This document shows positions 33,401 to 39,266 of a DNA stretch of 64,000 nt, one piece after another (the stretch's first letter is position 1; every line of letters begins with the position of its first letter). The notes below the pieces were generated by a model that saw nothing but the letters and a program-made list of their open reading frames with translations, was not told the DNA's origin and did not search any database. The translations under genes were made by a program, and so were the position numbers. Origin of the DNA: Planctomycetota bacterium (GTDB taxonomy: Bacteria; Planctomycetota; Planctomycetia; Gemmatales; Gemmataceae); assembly GCA_016191165.1 (NCBI GenBank), contig JACPPF010000176.1, positions 1 to 64,000 on the forward strand. Reading direction: 5' to 3'.

Positions 33401-35335
33401 GCCCGGCGTGGTGCTGCGGTAGATGCGATACCCGGTCGCGCCCGGCACGGCGGCCCAGGAAATCCGGGCCGTGCGATTGGCGGCCGTGGCCTGGTAGGAC
33501 TGTTCATTGGACGGGAGCGATTCGCCGAAGCCATCGATCGCGGTGACGACGTAATAGTAGGTGGTCCCATTGGTCAAGGCGCCGCCCGGTTGAGGGTTGG
33601 TCGCGCCTTGCACCGGCGAGGTGAAGAAGACCGAGCTATAGGTGTTGATCCCACTCACGCTGCGGAGCGCGCCGACGCCGTTAAGTCCGGCGCCGTCGAT
33701 ATTAATCGGCGCGGCGACATCCAGGCGATTGACCGTGCCGGTGACCGAATCGACATGGCCGACGTTGGATTCCAGGGCAAGCGTGGCGCCGTCAAGGATG
33801 GTGGCGATGGGATTGGCCCAGTTGAGGCGGTTCTGTTTTGTTTGCGGACCCAATCCCTGGGAATCACGCAGGGTGAGGGTGCCTTCCACCACCGTGGTAG
33901 TGCCGCGGAATTGATTGGGGGTGCCGACGCCGAAGGCGTTCGTTGGCTGAAGCACCAGATCGCCAGTGCCCGTCTTGGTCAGATCAAACGGAGTGTTGGG
34001 TGCGATGACGTCGCTGATGACTCCTTTGAGGAAGAGGCGGGTGTCGTCGCCGGCGGCATTGGCCTCCACGCGAATTGTCGGTGCGAAGCCGCCGGGGCTG
34101 CCCAGGGTAACCGGGCCTGTCCAGGTATTGTTGCCTTCAAAGTTGTTCAAGGCGCCGTTGCCGCCGAATCCCGTGGCGTTCAAGGTGAGTGGCACATCGG
34201 CAACAGTAAAGCCGCCTTCGGCCGAGGCCTGTTGTGCTGCGGTGGCCCACAGGCGCAGGGTGCCGATGGTGCCCAGGATGGCGTTGCGGTTGACGGTCGT
34301 GCCGGCGCCGGGCACGGAGCCGAGGGCCAACGGATTGCGGATCGTTAGGATGCCATCGTTGACGGTGGTGGAGCCGCGGTAGTCGTTTTGGCTGGCGAAG
34401 ATGACCTCGCCCTGACCGATCTTGGTGACGTTGAACGGGCTGCTCAGGTCGGAGATGTTGCCGGTGATGGTCAGAGTGGTGTTGGCGGCGGCGTTGAAGC
34501 TGGTGTCGGTCGCCATCTCGATGTCGCCGGACCAGGTGTTGGCGCCGTCGAGGTTGTAAAGACTGCCGAGGTTGCTGACGCCAGGACCGAACAGCTGAAC
34601 GGTATTGGGAATGGAACCGCCAGGGAGGGAGGCGGCGCCATTGGCGTCGATTTGCAGCTGGGAGTTATTACCGACGGTGACCAGGCCGCTGCCAAGGGCG
34701 CGGGCGTGCTGGATGCGGACGATGCCGGCGTCGTGATCGAGGTTGAACGGTCCGTTGAAGCCGCTGTTGTTGTTGGAGAGGATGAGGGTTCCGGTGCCCT
34801 CCTTGGTGATTTCGGATCCGGTATTCCCGGTCAAAGCGCCGGACAGGGTCAAGACGCCGGCGGCGCCCACGGTGATGAATTGTTTGCTGCCGGAGGCGGC
34901 CGACAGCTGCATGGGCAGGCCGATATCGGTGCCGGTCAGGCCCGAAGCGACGAGGATGGTGCCGCTGCCCGCGGCGCCCGGATTGCCGAGGGTGATCTGG
35001 TTGCCCGTCAGGGTGTAGTTGCTGAGGTTGGCGATCTGGATGGAGTTGACGGTCAGGTTGTTGATGTTGTTGTTGGAGATCAGGCTACCGGCCCCGCGGT
35101 TGTCGAAAACCAGGTCGGCGAGCGGGGAGGCGGCTGAGGGAGCGATGCCGCCTTGCCAGTTGGCTGCCGTGCTCCAGTTGGTGTTGGCGCCGCCGCCCGT
35201 CCAGATGAACGTGGCCGGGGCCAGGCGGTCCTCCAGCGTTTCGACGCTGAGCCGAAAGCGAGGCTTTTTTTGAATTGTTTTTCCGCGTGTGCGAGCTATG
35301 CTTTTGAGCCAGGATACGAGATTGAATGAAAACAT
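18431..35335 (-). CDS. Giant PATR/BNR-propeller/Ig-like repeat surface protein (about 5634 aa), paralogue of the next gene
   Basis: The start is ATG at 35335 (GAGG 9 nt upstream; the protein then begins MFSFNLVSWLKS like its paralogue), 22 codons inside the longest open frame. The N-terminal region carries LSVETLEDRLAPA, the planctomycete export-type motif. The body is a long array of PATR beta-strand repeats (e.g. AKTYTGNTFINEGVLNIRNS). Three fibronectin III-like inserts containing ATGYRIYRS, ATQYNVYRS and AISYKVYRS lie near 33.3-33.6, 27.4-27.7 and 26.4-26.7 kb. A contiguous BNR/sialidase-like propeller occupies about residues 1728-2417 (30.15-28.07 kb), including GGGFWKTIDGGRHW and AGTYGRGVWQFYL. 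About 13 Ig-like domains follow, ending GRLTGRLV. It lacks the metalloprotease and PPC domains of its partner. Membrane anchoring is not apparent. Function unknown; a cell-surface or secreted matrix role is inferred. Confidence 0.93.
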   Translation of the reverse strand: MFSFNLVSWLKSIARTRGKTIQKKPRFRLSVETLEDRLAPATFIWTGGGANTNWSTAANWQGGIAPSAASPLADLVFDNRGAGSLISNNNINNLTVNSIQIANLSNYTLTGNQITLGNPGAAGSGTILVASGLTGTDIGLPMQLSAASGSKQFITVGAAGVLTLSGALTGNTGSEITKEGTGTLILSNNNSGFNGPFNLDHDAGIVRIQHARALGSGLVTVGNNSQLQIDANGAASLPGGSIPNTVQLFGPGVSNLGSLYNLDGANTWSGDIEMATDTSFNAAANTTLTITGNISDLSSPFNVTKIGQGEVIFASQNDYRGSTTVNDGILTIRNPLALGSVPGAGTTVNRNAILGTIGTLRLWATAAQQASAEGGFTVADVPLTLNATGFGGNGALNNFEGNNTWTGPVTLGSPGGFAPTIRVEANAAGDDTRLFLKGVISDVIAPNTPFDLTKTGTGDLVLQPTNAFGVGTPNQFRGTTTVVEGTLTLRDSQGLGPQTKQNRLNWANPIATILDGATLALESNVGHVDSVTGTVNRLDVAAPINIDGAGLNGVGALRSVSGINTYSSVFFTSPVQGATNPQPGGALTNGTTYYYVVTAIDGFGESLPSNEQSYQATAANRTARISWAAVPGATGYRIYRSTTPGSYGASSRVTTINSGATVTFNDPGAATGAGSPPARFAVIRMFDLGPGASIGVEAEPTQTADISYFTDDYSLTVTGGIGGLAPQIMTKVGTGHLILPNANIFLESDTAIDNGWVTIRNPDALGPPLDDVQEVQPEVTVNTGAALMFYPLEPGTNFTFSHNLDLQGTGISHPFALINQKGALENLSGVNTIDGNMAMTNKVGIGVEKVFGPSHLSLKGEQTENPVTAININANFNGGSNQNARVVDTGSLTGGTIILNADVYGREDDLRVYLGDWVSSPGTAILVYDSSTNLTPPYTTPYNPVVPTNTTGADINIVYDNTTAIATATHVLGRGFPGGPKNTMGTGWQLGPVNSAYAALPSTFITIVVNQGGNPLYSMTSWEYALQILPNSSNIGGQIVKLGSQRLDIVGPGIYSGGVDIREGVVQVENNDALGRPGAGAAITVQPGASLALAPIDPAQHGGLNTGASIWDTRLTLAGNGNSEFGLAPLTVLSDDVLWYGPVSLISTVNVTFEGALANQAVPTLTGDGAGLTGGSPTVTVVTTTPGGPGRNAVQTLGFAAGINGGTFTLTYDDGINPPVTTGNIAWDADPNTLFANMRAELTGIAALAGNFDIALMSPTIEIKPNSRLVIAGAINDGTPSTPGVYRSDINISGGGQLLLSGPNTYRGTTFVHQGVVTVANGQALGDAGVPGQQEISFNGAIAGSTKYTLAFAGEPTPEITYTGAAADAVNIQTALNNLTAIGGSGASVSVIPASPGVFLVTFSGNLTGNTSQLIVAAITSGPGDVLAGVQGGTVIADQAQIQMQGGITVSGEPLILQGTGNNLQSAQQSFTTSSTTLVPTGDFTLEFNGDTTGPLTFDSTASDIQDALQGLPSIGGAGGTVTVNVGNVVDGANEIQRIAFTNFNVGDRYRLYFDPTGATPALGRNLTPLLTYSANPFTNRFEVMYELKRLDSVVRNGGTVQPGPTGVVAGGGSFVSVEFLGSFANQPLPEIVPFNFTAAPGSAIAVTQTQAAAPGSKSYTVGFSGSFAHQAQPLLTVATTGTTTVSTPVTTIAGGTQNATPDRWFETGPAPITAAEVFNGGGGGPQLTTGRITGVVVQGTYADDILISTAGGGFWKTIDGGRHWTPMFDGVPDSVLFGGSIATLASPAPNLIYMATGEGNNSADSFYGSGVYLNGTLLTDPVLDNPLAGKAVNKIVVNPNNPLMIWVAVSDLATNGTSGDAGVWRYDGINWVNITDDGVLPTDDVSYTDLAYDSINDVLYAGILNPTNPSDNDIITSTDPTSALPTWTAEDIESIITGASGPANRVGSIKLAVAQSDRVYAAVADRVTGGILSILETNTGPGGFANVADVSFDQSNLPNYLLNQGSYASAIVARGNTIYVGGRDQGNGTDFVLQSTDRGANWTDIVAGAAAGPHTGIHGLALDVNNQLVVGSDGGLWRWDPAGPTWTNLNGDLGISQINAVTAQPGNNGLLLAGTQNNSAARSGGTQAWTQVNPNAAAPTASVTSIDFVPGNPTQAFAIVNGTFYHSSDGGTTWTANGAAADFAIDLINPSRVLLSNAAGSVRESNNAGAGPLTNLNSPAGGLVAAASYQGIFQADPYFPAVQDVGANTYVPGTIYVASTTNLFVSKNYGTLWTGTTLATSVRTPPLLPGTTIRDIAVDPADSNVIYVVTSGAVGVAGAGRVFKSTDAGLSWTPLSTGLPLSTHNGSVLAAWNLAIDYRTNDLYLGTDEGVWKLAGGTGAWQRFGAGLPNVQVKDIHLDPATNVLTAGTYGRGVWQFYLDDNTLPTAPASPGVLRSVAGDNVWAGPIYLAGATTVSANGSQALQNGLSAASLTLFGSVSDLTITSLNTLTKIGGGDVILSGVNSFAGVTDVQEGNVVVRNPQALGSSSFAGVQALSVFATQAPVQDVATVTTGGAIPDATTYYYQITAIGPRGESIGSNQQQILTTADNQAVILTWRPVAGATQYNVYRSTNPVPFASPALVATVNSGSATTYTDLGAATTPGAPTPLTINLSFDGVTTATPLNYTGTAADAAAIEAALNGLSSIASAGTGASVSVVETSPGLYLITFQGSLAGITAPTIQASIVGGFGSASVTTGAGGIVQKGAALVLQSSLDLEPLTLNGNGINPNYGGHYTGALRSLTNTNTYTGTATLNTNATIGVDASSTLIMASANAYSIIDNGVGYNLTKEGAGTLILTSASNYAGANLGTFVNQGVLNIQDSGALGAAAGTTTIRDGAQLQLQEKATGPNQLAPSLSAGGTIANGTTYYYQITAITATGETLPSNEVTITTDANDQAIDLDWNSVAGAISYKVYRSTTPAPYTSPALLAIVTTGSAFTDDGTIVLGPGTPPVGPLDVADQNLVLSGTGIAGSGALLNVRGNNTWGSTGTTVTITSAPAFFPNTTPKGTVSFGVTRAADTLTIGSSINEPTSAAAAPTTGPLPTGLTKVGQGRLTLTQADAYSGTTYVDEGILRIQNNDALGTGTDNEIQRITVFDTVGTSSYTLSFNGQTTGLLPFGLQASGGVGATASVQNALEALSSIGNGNVSVTRSTITVSTPSGDQVGYIYTVTFTFSGPQLHANVPLMTATPSGGINIAISQVADGGIGTIVSSGASLEIDGTLADLTVPASESLFLNGTGVAGLGALHNVGGSNLWNGPVTLQTSSRIGVDPSSQLNIVGAVQDLDLTNAIPSSPLPSPIPQANLTKVGDGTLVFPNAKTYTGNTFINEGVLNIRNSQALGLQPSEVQNVTVTGTSGSFTLNFKGDSTGSLPFGTPASGGVGPLASIQNALNALPSISTGGGSVIVTQTGNTYTVFFNGGPLARTNQPILSGTFTAGITTFAIAPIQKGGSSSTVVADGATLQLQSTTEATAKQLILNGLGFDNAGALQNVLGNNIAKNQSILLGSDASFGAEAGTRLTVNLPTSDQYQVQSITFNGFSGGNTYTLSFNGDTTPPLVFSSTASTNRTRIANALNALPTIALLGGSVTVSSVGNTYSVSFGGRMIGTAWTQIVATRTSGTGTFNVSTAMSSYGYGITKLGDGTVRYDGTVNNLYTGLTHVVEGLLELNQTASTNAIAGDLTVGTPGTPEIQTLTVSGTSGTFTLSFNGQTTTDLDFDATNIEVRNALNALSTIGNVGGSVAVVKTGNVYTITFGGTLLGANLQTLGVDDSGGATASITAETDGGRFSPAAGVVARLLTNNQIVNTSNVLVHGDGLLDLNGLTEDFNRVVRIVDGQMDTGATGAAILLAGLNMTGGTINDANAASPGGLDLQGNVTAISTATGSAVIQGAGVVNLHGATRTFTVNDGPQHADLFVPTNIADLSGSSGLVKNGNGRLELSAHNAYVGATTISNGDVQVDGSGIVQVITLRNVIANTTRLTLTYQGATAVPFLYTGNSATDVASFQSAIGFLLSVPASSVNVVADGTGTIFTVTFTVARSPFMPAVTTAATTGNAYLTIPNNIQDVYLDGGSLSGTGSVDLIAGAPAGTTAAVGTVDPGVNTLVPTAGMLNTTGNVLWGPNTTFQIQPANLTGTHPNPIAGRDYEQLSITGSITLGNALLTGSPGPGILIDDEFTIIQASAGVFGFLNGIDPISGSPTQINQDGTVWLNGQKFTVHYYTNSVVLTRELAVMSVLDLTVNANPSAYGQEVIYTVHAVPEPGATFATADVFMDFTLDGPQGLYTQSVAVNTTTGLAVFMPQAQFGLVFAPTNLPSIPPHTVTATLRDANAVFAVQTPPQSPITQTINKGVVNLTLDSSPAVTATTPVYSQDVDVIATLLPQVVPNVAGADNPTGTVTFIVDGSAAMTYIVPIDVPGSSPPNSETATRTLFGNLFLAPGLHTVTASYNGDTNYAASATPTSFSLIVRADNTAVTIVPTPSSSNLGQLASFAVTVNPATSGTYGTPIGTVDIFDGTTKLNPSPIAYNGSTITFATSSLLIGAHTIRATFTPTNANYIGSTNTINFTVTTATTATSFVSVNPSGPTYGQAVTATMRVIPSPSIASTFGLPTGQIELRLNSQTGPLLSAPGAVNAGTGVAVVNIPAFALPVGAHTLYAIYTGNTQFGTSVGTFNINVTPAVATVALTASPANTAPYAPNTTINLHAVVSAVVGGLPTGAGSTVTFFNQTTGAQIGAPVNVTTGGIADTSVASNTFAAGVNVITATYTDASGNYVNLVPGTINYTITNAPTVTNVVADLASGTAVFGQDVQLTATVTSPGGSVPIGAGSSVRFTDTTTNTVLGIANIQASGPNRIAVITTNILTAASHNIIAVYTNTVNNFFATSTGNLNSYVVNRADTVIDSLTSSKPISGAGEAVTFTAQVLSQSPSTATVNAGSVTFFDTFGVNTVTLGTGVVNAFGIATYTTTSAQMTGIGDHTITAQYNLSANFNASAPSDLLTQTVLKATTTSAVPNPMSPIQYGSSIDLTITVSGIGGGIPSGNVTIIDTTTNTTWGPVGIAPVSGTQAGVVFNIPDTLTLGTHSLTVTYNGDLNFAPSTIASNLNLVINPSMTTTTITVFPTTAAYGDTLDYTATVTANSGFALDYGTVTFKDTKTNTILGTDTLSGSNVATISVMNLLKPGVPHSIVAIYNDNVDAFFQSSTSAPKALSVTKAATSVNLDSSAPGGSFFGNPVTFTATVDGGPAGPPTGFVTFKNGATILKTVAVDGSGVAEFTTNPKQLLVGSLNITAKYTGNVNFAASPIATLVQDVAKAGTQTVLGTSHATGSIYGQVVTFTATIGVTTGGAPGIPNGTVTFRDGGAFLATVTLVNGVATYKTGNLSAATHNITADYNGTGRFAISDDALSQDVAQATTTVTLNSTPVVWAINKPTQFKAVVTGNTAKVPTGTVTFTVNGPGGTTVLPAVTLVGGKANSAPYNFPDGMGSYTVTADYTPANGNFAADTVSRTETVLNFTKATISSVSTADGANLYAKITSTTTGGTPSGVVDFYEIVAGVKVLLGQGTLNANGVAMLFAPLSAAQHKIYVEYPGDGALFNPASATATVYGRLTGRLV

Positions 35336-35878
35336 GAACAAGAACCTCGTGGAGCCACAAACCCAAACTGGATAATGAATAACAACCGCGTTTGAGAGCA
35401 CCCAAGTTATCAGATCGGGCGTTCGTTTTCAAAGGATTTATCAGAAAAATCAGGCCATTTCGCCCTGGCTGCCTGTGGCCTGGCGACTCATTTTCGGACC
35501 GGGCGCTCTGGTCTGATAGGGCGCGTCAGTCCGACTTTCCTCTCTCGGCTAAAAATCACGCCAAACGTCTTGCTTTTCGTCAAAATCCCGCCCTACAAAC
35601 TTCACCAGTCCGGAAGAGATTCCGGCTTATGGAAAATATAACGTCCGCGTGATGATTTAGTTTGGTGGAATTCGCCGAAAAAGTCCATTTCATCCCGACA
35701 AATTGCCCGGTGTTAGCTCTGGGAGAAATACGCGGGGATTGCCTAAAAAGAGGGGCGTTTGCTTTGGGGCGACCTTACGACGCACGCCGGTGAGCGAAGG
35801 TTCCGGATGGGGGAGAAAAAACAATCGTAACAGATGGCGCGGCGGTTGTAAATGTCGGCCGAGCTTTTTTTTGGAGTT
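35336..35878. other. 543-bp intergenic region upstream of the giant genes; no gene seen
   Basis: This is the gap between the 3' end of dnaE2 and the start of the first giant gene, both on the minus strand. No conserved coding frame was found, and short open frames here have no recognisable protein. It should hold the promoter of the 35-kb giant-gene unit; one weak candidate is listed separately. A T-tract lies near 35866 but no clear hairpin terminator for dnaE2 precedes it. Confidence 0.5.
35404..35432 (-). promoter_or_regulatory. Weak sigma70-like promoter candidate for the giant genes
   Basis: Minus strand: TTGAAA (35432-35427), 17 bp, TAACTT (35409-35404). The -35 matches consensus at five of six positions but the -10 at only three. 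It is about 70 bp upstream of the chosen start of the first giant gene. Position and spacing fit, sequence support is modest. Confidence 0.25.
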
Positions 35879-38800
35879 TTAACGAAAATCCCGAGACCGC
35901 GAGGCCAGGTCGCGCAGGGCGTGCGAGAGGTCTTGAATGTTCGTGGGACAGACATGGATGACCCGGTCGGCCCGTTCGATCTTGCCTTCGATGAACAGGG
36001 CGACCGCGTCCCGGGCGACCTTGCGAAAGCGTTCCCAGGTGCGCCGCCAGATGATGAGGTTCATCAACCCGGTCTCGTCTTCCAGCGACATGAACACGGT
36101 CCCGTTGGCGGTTGCCGGTCGCTGGCGAACCAGCACCAGTCCCGCGATGCGCACCGTCGCCTTGTCGGGAAGTTGATCGAGCGCCCTGGCGGAGACGGTG
36201 TCAAGCCGATCCAGGTCCCCACGGATCAAGCTAATTGGGTGCGCCTTGAGCGACAGGCCGGTTGACTGGTAATCAGCCACCACGTGTTCTCCGATTGGCA
36301 TTTCTGGCAACGCCGGCAGATCGACATCCTCGTCCAGCCCGGCGAAGAGCGGCAGGTCTTCACCGATCGCCAGCGCTTTCCAGAGCGCCGCCCGGCGGTC
36401 GAGCCCCAGTGATCGAAACGCATCCGCCGCCGCCAGCCGTGCAACCAAAGCTCGCGACAGGCGCCCGCGTCGTGCAAAGTCGGCGATCGAGCGGAACGGC
36501 GCGTCGTTGCGCGCCGTCACGATGTTCGCCGCGTGCGCCGACGAAAACCCTTTGATCAAGCGGAAACCCAGGCGAATTGGTTTAGCCGCTCGCCTTTGGC
36601 GAGCGCTCGGGAGTGCATCCACATCCGCGCTCGCCAAAGGCGAGCGGCTAAACGGTCCAATCGTGCAATCCCACGCACTGTGGTTGACATCAATCGGCAG
36701 CACCGCCACGCCATGCGCCTGCGCGTCGTGGATCAACTGGGCGGCCCCATAAAAACCCATCGGCTGGCTGTTGATGATGGCCGCGGCAAATTCAGCCGGA
36801 TAATGGCACTTCAGCCACGCCGACACATACGCCAGTAGCGCGAAGCTGGCCGCATGCGATTCCGGGAAGCCATACTCGCCGAAGCCTGCGATCTGGGCAT
36901 AAAGCTGCTCGGCGAATTCGATGGGGAACCCGCGGCTCAAAAGACCGGCGCGAAATTTATCACGAAACTTGTCGATGGTCCCGCTGCGCTTCCATGCGCC
37001 CATGGCACGCCGGAGTTGATCCGCCTCGCCCGGCGTGAAGCCCGCCGCGACGATCGCGAGTCGCATCACCTGTTCCTGAAAGAGCGGCACCCCGAGCGTT
37101 TTTGACAACACCTGCTCGACGATCGGGTTTGGATACGACACCGGCTCCTGCCCCGAGCGCCGCCGCAGGTACGGATGCACCATCCCGCCCTGGATCGGCC
37201 CGGGCCGCACGATCGCGACTTCCACCACCAGATCGTAAAAACACCGCGGTTGCAAGCGAGGCAACATGCTCATCTGCGCCCGGCTTTCGATCTGAAAAAC
37301 GCCGATCGTATCGGCCTTGCAGATCATGTCGTAAACGATCGAGTCTTCCGCGGGAATCGTGGCGAGCGTCAGTTTGTCTTCGTTTAGCGCCCGCAGTGAA
37401 GCGCCATTCGCCGGTCCCTTCACTGCGGGCGCTAAACGAAGCCACGGCACCGGCCCGATCAACTCGAAACATTTCTGGATCGCCGTCAGCATCCCCAGCG
37501 CCAGGCAATCGACCTTGAGGATGCCCAGCGCATCGAGGTCGTCCTTGTCCCATTCGATGACGGTGCGGTCCGCCATCGCGGCGTTTTCGATCGGCACCAT
37601 CTCCGAGAGCGGCCGGCCCGTGATGACGAACCCGCCGACATGTTGCGAAAGATGCCGCGGAAAGCCGATCAACTCCGCAGTAAGCTCGACCAGATGCCGG
37701 ACGTTGGTCGCATCCGGCGTGAGCCCGGCTTCACGGATGCGCTCCGCAATTCCCCCCTCGCCCCCTGAGGGAGAGGGGTTGGGGGTGAGGGGGACATGCC
37801 AGTCGATCGCCTTGGCAAGCCGATCGACCGCGTCGAGCGACAGGCCCAGCGCCTTGCCGACATCGCGCACCGCCGAGCGTGGCTGATAGGTGATGACCTC
37901 GGCAACGATGCCGGCGCGTTCGCGTCCGTACTTGGCGTAGATGTACTGGAAGACTTCCTCGCGGCGTTCGTGCTCGAAATCGACATCGATGTCGGGCGCT
38001 TCGTTGCGTTCCTTGCTGATGAAGCGTTCAAAGAGCAGATCCGCGCGATCGGGATCGACGGAGGTGATGCCCAGACAATAGCAGACCGCGGAGTTCGCCG
38101 CCGAGCCGCGGCCCTGGCAGAGAATGCCGCGCGCGCGAGCGAAGACGACGATGTCCCAGACGGTGAGGAAGAAAGCCTCGTAGCGCAGCTCGGCGATCAG
38201 CGCCAGTTCGCGATGCAAGAGGTCGCGCACTTTCTCTGGAATGCCGCCTGAATATCGGTCGTTCGCGCCGGCCCAGGTCAAGTCGGCCAGATGCTCGGTG
38301 GGCGTTTTGCCGGGCGGACACAATTCGTCGGGATATTCATAGCGTAGCTCGTCAAGGGAAAAGTGACAGCGCTCCGCGACCTCGACGGTGCGGCGGATCG
38401 CGTCAGGATATTGCGCGAAGAGCTGCACCATCTGGGCAGGCGATTTCAGATGGCGTTCCCCGTTGGCGAAACGTAAGGCGCCAAGATTGGCGACCGTGGT
38501 GTGATGCCGCACCGCCGTCAGCACCTCGTGCAACCGCCGACGTGCGGGGACGTGATAGTGAACCTGGTTGGTCGCAAGCAAGGGAAGCCGGCATTGCCGG
38601 GCTTGCGCCGCGGCGCGTTCGAGTTCCGCGTCGTCATCTGGCCCCAGATGCACGGCGGCGGCGAGATAGACGCGCTCGGCGAAGATGTCGCGGTAACATT
38701 TCCAATTTCCAATTTCCACTTTGCAATTTCCAATTGGCGCGTCCGTTTTCTTCAATTGGAAATTGGAAATTGGAAATGGATAATTGTCAATACTCTGGGG

Positions 38801-39172
38801 CGGAAGGATGATCGCCAGCAAATCCGGCGCGTGCGAGGCGATGTCCTCCACGGTGAGCCGGCATTCCCCCTTCGGCGCCGCGCGCCGTCCGCGCGTGATG
38901 AGCTGGGACAGATTGCGATAGCCAGCCAGGTTCATCGCGAGCAGCACGATTGGCGCGCCATCGGTGGGCGTGATCTCCGCGCCGATCAAGAGCTTCAGGT
39001 TCGCCGCCTTGGCTGCTTGATGGGCGCGCACCACACCCGCCAGCGAATTGCGATCCGTGATCGCCAGAGCGTGCAACCCAAGCTCCGCGGCCCGGGTCGC
39101 CAGCTCGTTCGCGTGCGATGCTCCTTCCAGGAAGGAGAAGTTCGTCTTGCAGTGGAGTTCAGCGTAGGTCAT
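35879..39172 (-). CDS. dnaE2: Error-prone DNA polymerase III alpha subunit DnaE2 (ImuC), about 1097 aa
   Basis: Replicative-type (C family) polymerase used for SOS-induced translesion synthesis together with ImuA and ImuB. The PHP domain is at the N-terminus (MTYAELHCKTNFSFLEGASH). The palm contains GRGSAANSAVCYCLGIT and the acidic catalytic segment APDIDVDFEHERREEVFQYI. The C-terminal OB-fold region is near TVRIAGLVLVRQRP. The start is ATG at 39172 because family members begin at this PHP sequence; the longer upstream frame translates a palindromic repeat. The length is slightly above the family norm because four repeat elements lie in frame at about residues 131-158, 459-473, 577-598 and 840-864, each encoding lineage-odd loops (e.g. 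LTPNPSPSGGEGG). Conserved motifs between them are intact, so the polymerase is probably functional. It is the third gene of the imuA-imuB-dnaE2 set. Confidence 0.97.
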   Translation of the reverse strand: MTYAELHCKTNFSFLEGASHANELATRAAELGLHALAITDRNSLAGVVRAHQAAKAANLKLLIGAEITPTDGAPIVLLAMNLAGYRNLSQLITRGRRAAPKGECRLTVEDIASHAPDLLAIILPPQSIDNYPFPISNFQLKKTDAPIGNCKVEIGNWKCYRDIFAERVYLAAAVHLGPDDDAELERAAAQARQCRLPLLATNQVHYHVPARRRLHEVLTAVRHHTTVANLGALRFANGERHLKSPAQMVQLFAQYPDAIRRTVEVAERCHFSLDELRYEYPDELCPPGKTPTEHLADLTWAGANDRYSGGIPEKVRDLLHRELALIAELRYEAFFLTVWDIVVFARARGILCQGRGSAANSAVCYCLGITSVDPDRADLLFERFISKERNEAPDIDVDFEHERREEVFQYIYAKYGRERAGIVAEVITYQPRSAVRDVGKALGLSLDAVDRLAKAIDWHVPLTPNPSPSGGEGGIAERIREAGLTPDATNVRHLVELTAELIGFPRHLSQHVGGFVITGRPLSEMVPIENAAMADRTVIEWDKDDLDALGILKVDCLALGMLTAIQKCFELIGPVPWLRLAPAVKGPANGASLRALNEDKLTLATIPAEDSIVYDMICKADTIGVFQIESRAQMSMLPRLQPRCFYDLVVEVAIVRPGPIQGGMVHPYLRRRSGQEPVSYPNPIVEQVLSKTLGVPLFQEQVMRLAIVAAGFTPGEADQLRRAMGAWKRSGTIDKFRDKFRAGLLSRGFPIEFAEQLYAQIAGFGEYGFPESHAASFALLAYVSAWLKCHYPAEFAAAIINSQPMGFYGAAQLIHDAQAHGVAVLPIDVNHSAWDCTIGPFSRSPLASADVDALPSARQRRAAKPIRLGFRLIKGFSSAHAANIVTARNDAPFRSIADFARRGRLSRALVARLAAADAFRSLGLDRRAALWKALAIGEDLPLFAGLDEDVDLPALPEMPIGEHVVADYQSTGLSLKAHPISLIRGDLDRLDTVSARALDQLPDKATVRIAGLVLVRQRPATANGTVFMSLEDETGLMNLIIWRRTWERFRKVARDAVALFIEGKIERADRVIHVCPTNIQDLSHALRDLASRSRDFR
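36580..36653. repeat. In-frame palindromic element in dnaE2 (family A)
   Basis: Perfect 26-bp inverted arms at 36580-36605 and 36628-36653, separated by 22 bp; each arm contains CGCTCGCC-TTT-GGCGAGCG, itself a small palindrome. Encodes the segment around PFSRSPLASADVDALPSARQ in DnaE2. A half copy of the same sequence lies in imuB at 39542-39565. Confidence 0.85.
37378..37441. repeat. In-frame palindromic element in dnaE2 (family C)
   Basis: Arms 37378-37401 and 37418-37441 are perfect 24-bp reverse complements with a 16-bp loop. On the minus strand it encodes the segment around LRLAPAVKGPANGASLRALN within DnaE2. It contains TTTAGCGCCCGC, similar to the TTTAGCGC core of the repeat at 48878-48925. 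Confidence 0.85.
37752..37794. repeat. In-frame G/C-run repeat in dnaE2 (family E)
   Basis: A C-run/G-run element whose core resembles CCCTCNCCC/GGGNGAGGG, read in dnaE2 as LTPNPSPSGGEGG. Peptides of this LTPNPSP type are a familiar signature of translated intergenic repeats, so this is an inserted element rather than part of the polymerase fold. Confidence 0.7.
38697..38778. repeat. In-frame AT-rich inverted repeat in dnaE2 (family D)
   Basis: Arms 38697-38717 and 38758-38778 are exact 21-bp reverse complements built from TTTCCAA units, with a further copy near 38724-38736. It is strikingly AT-rich within a GC-rich gene and is translated as FPISNFQLKK...VEIGNWK, a typical translated-repeat peptide. 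Confidence 0.85.
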
Positions 39173-39179
39173 GGCCTTA

Positions 39180-39247
39180 CCAGCCCGGAGCGCAAGCGAC
39201 GGGGTCCCGGATTGTCGTATCAACCCGTCGCTTGCGCTCCGGGCTGG
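39180..39247. repeat. Palindromic repeat between imuB and dnaE2 (family F, copy 1)
   Basis: Arms 39180-39203 and 39224-39247 are perfect 24-bp reverse complements (CCAGCCCGGAGCGCAAGCG and onward). The same arms with a different loop occur at 57834-57897. It fills most of the imuB-dnaE2 gap and ends 8 nt before the dnaE2 start codon, directly beside its ribosome binding site. Confidence 0.85.
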
Positions 39248-39266
39248 CAAGCGCTTGTGGCGCGGC

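Noticed and set aside
227-35335. Possible CRISPR or short tandem-repeat array in the giant genes
   Set aside because: The periodicity is protein-level (about 30-residue PATR and about 100-residue Ig-like units) with diverged DNA, not identical repeats with spacers.
35860-35878. T-tract after dnaE2 as an intrinsic terminator
   Set aside because: On the minus strand it reads as an A-tract and there is no adjacent stable hairpin.
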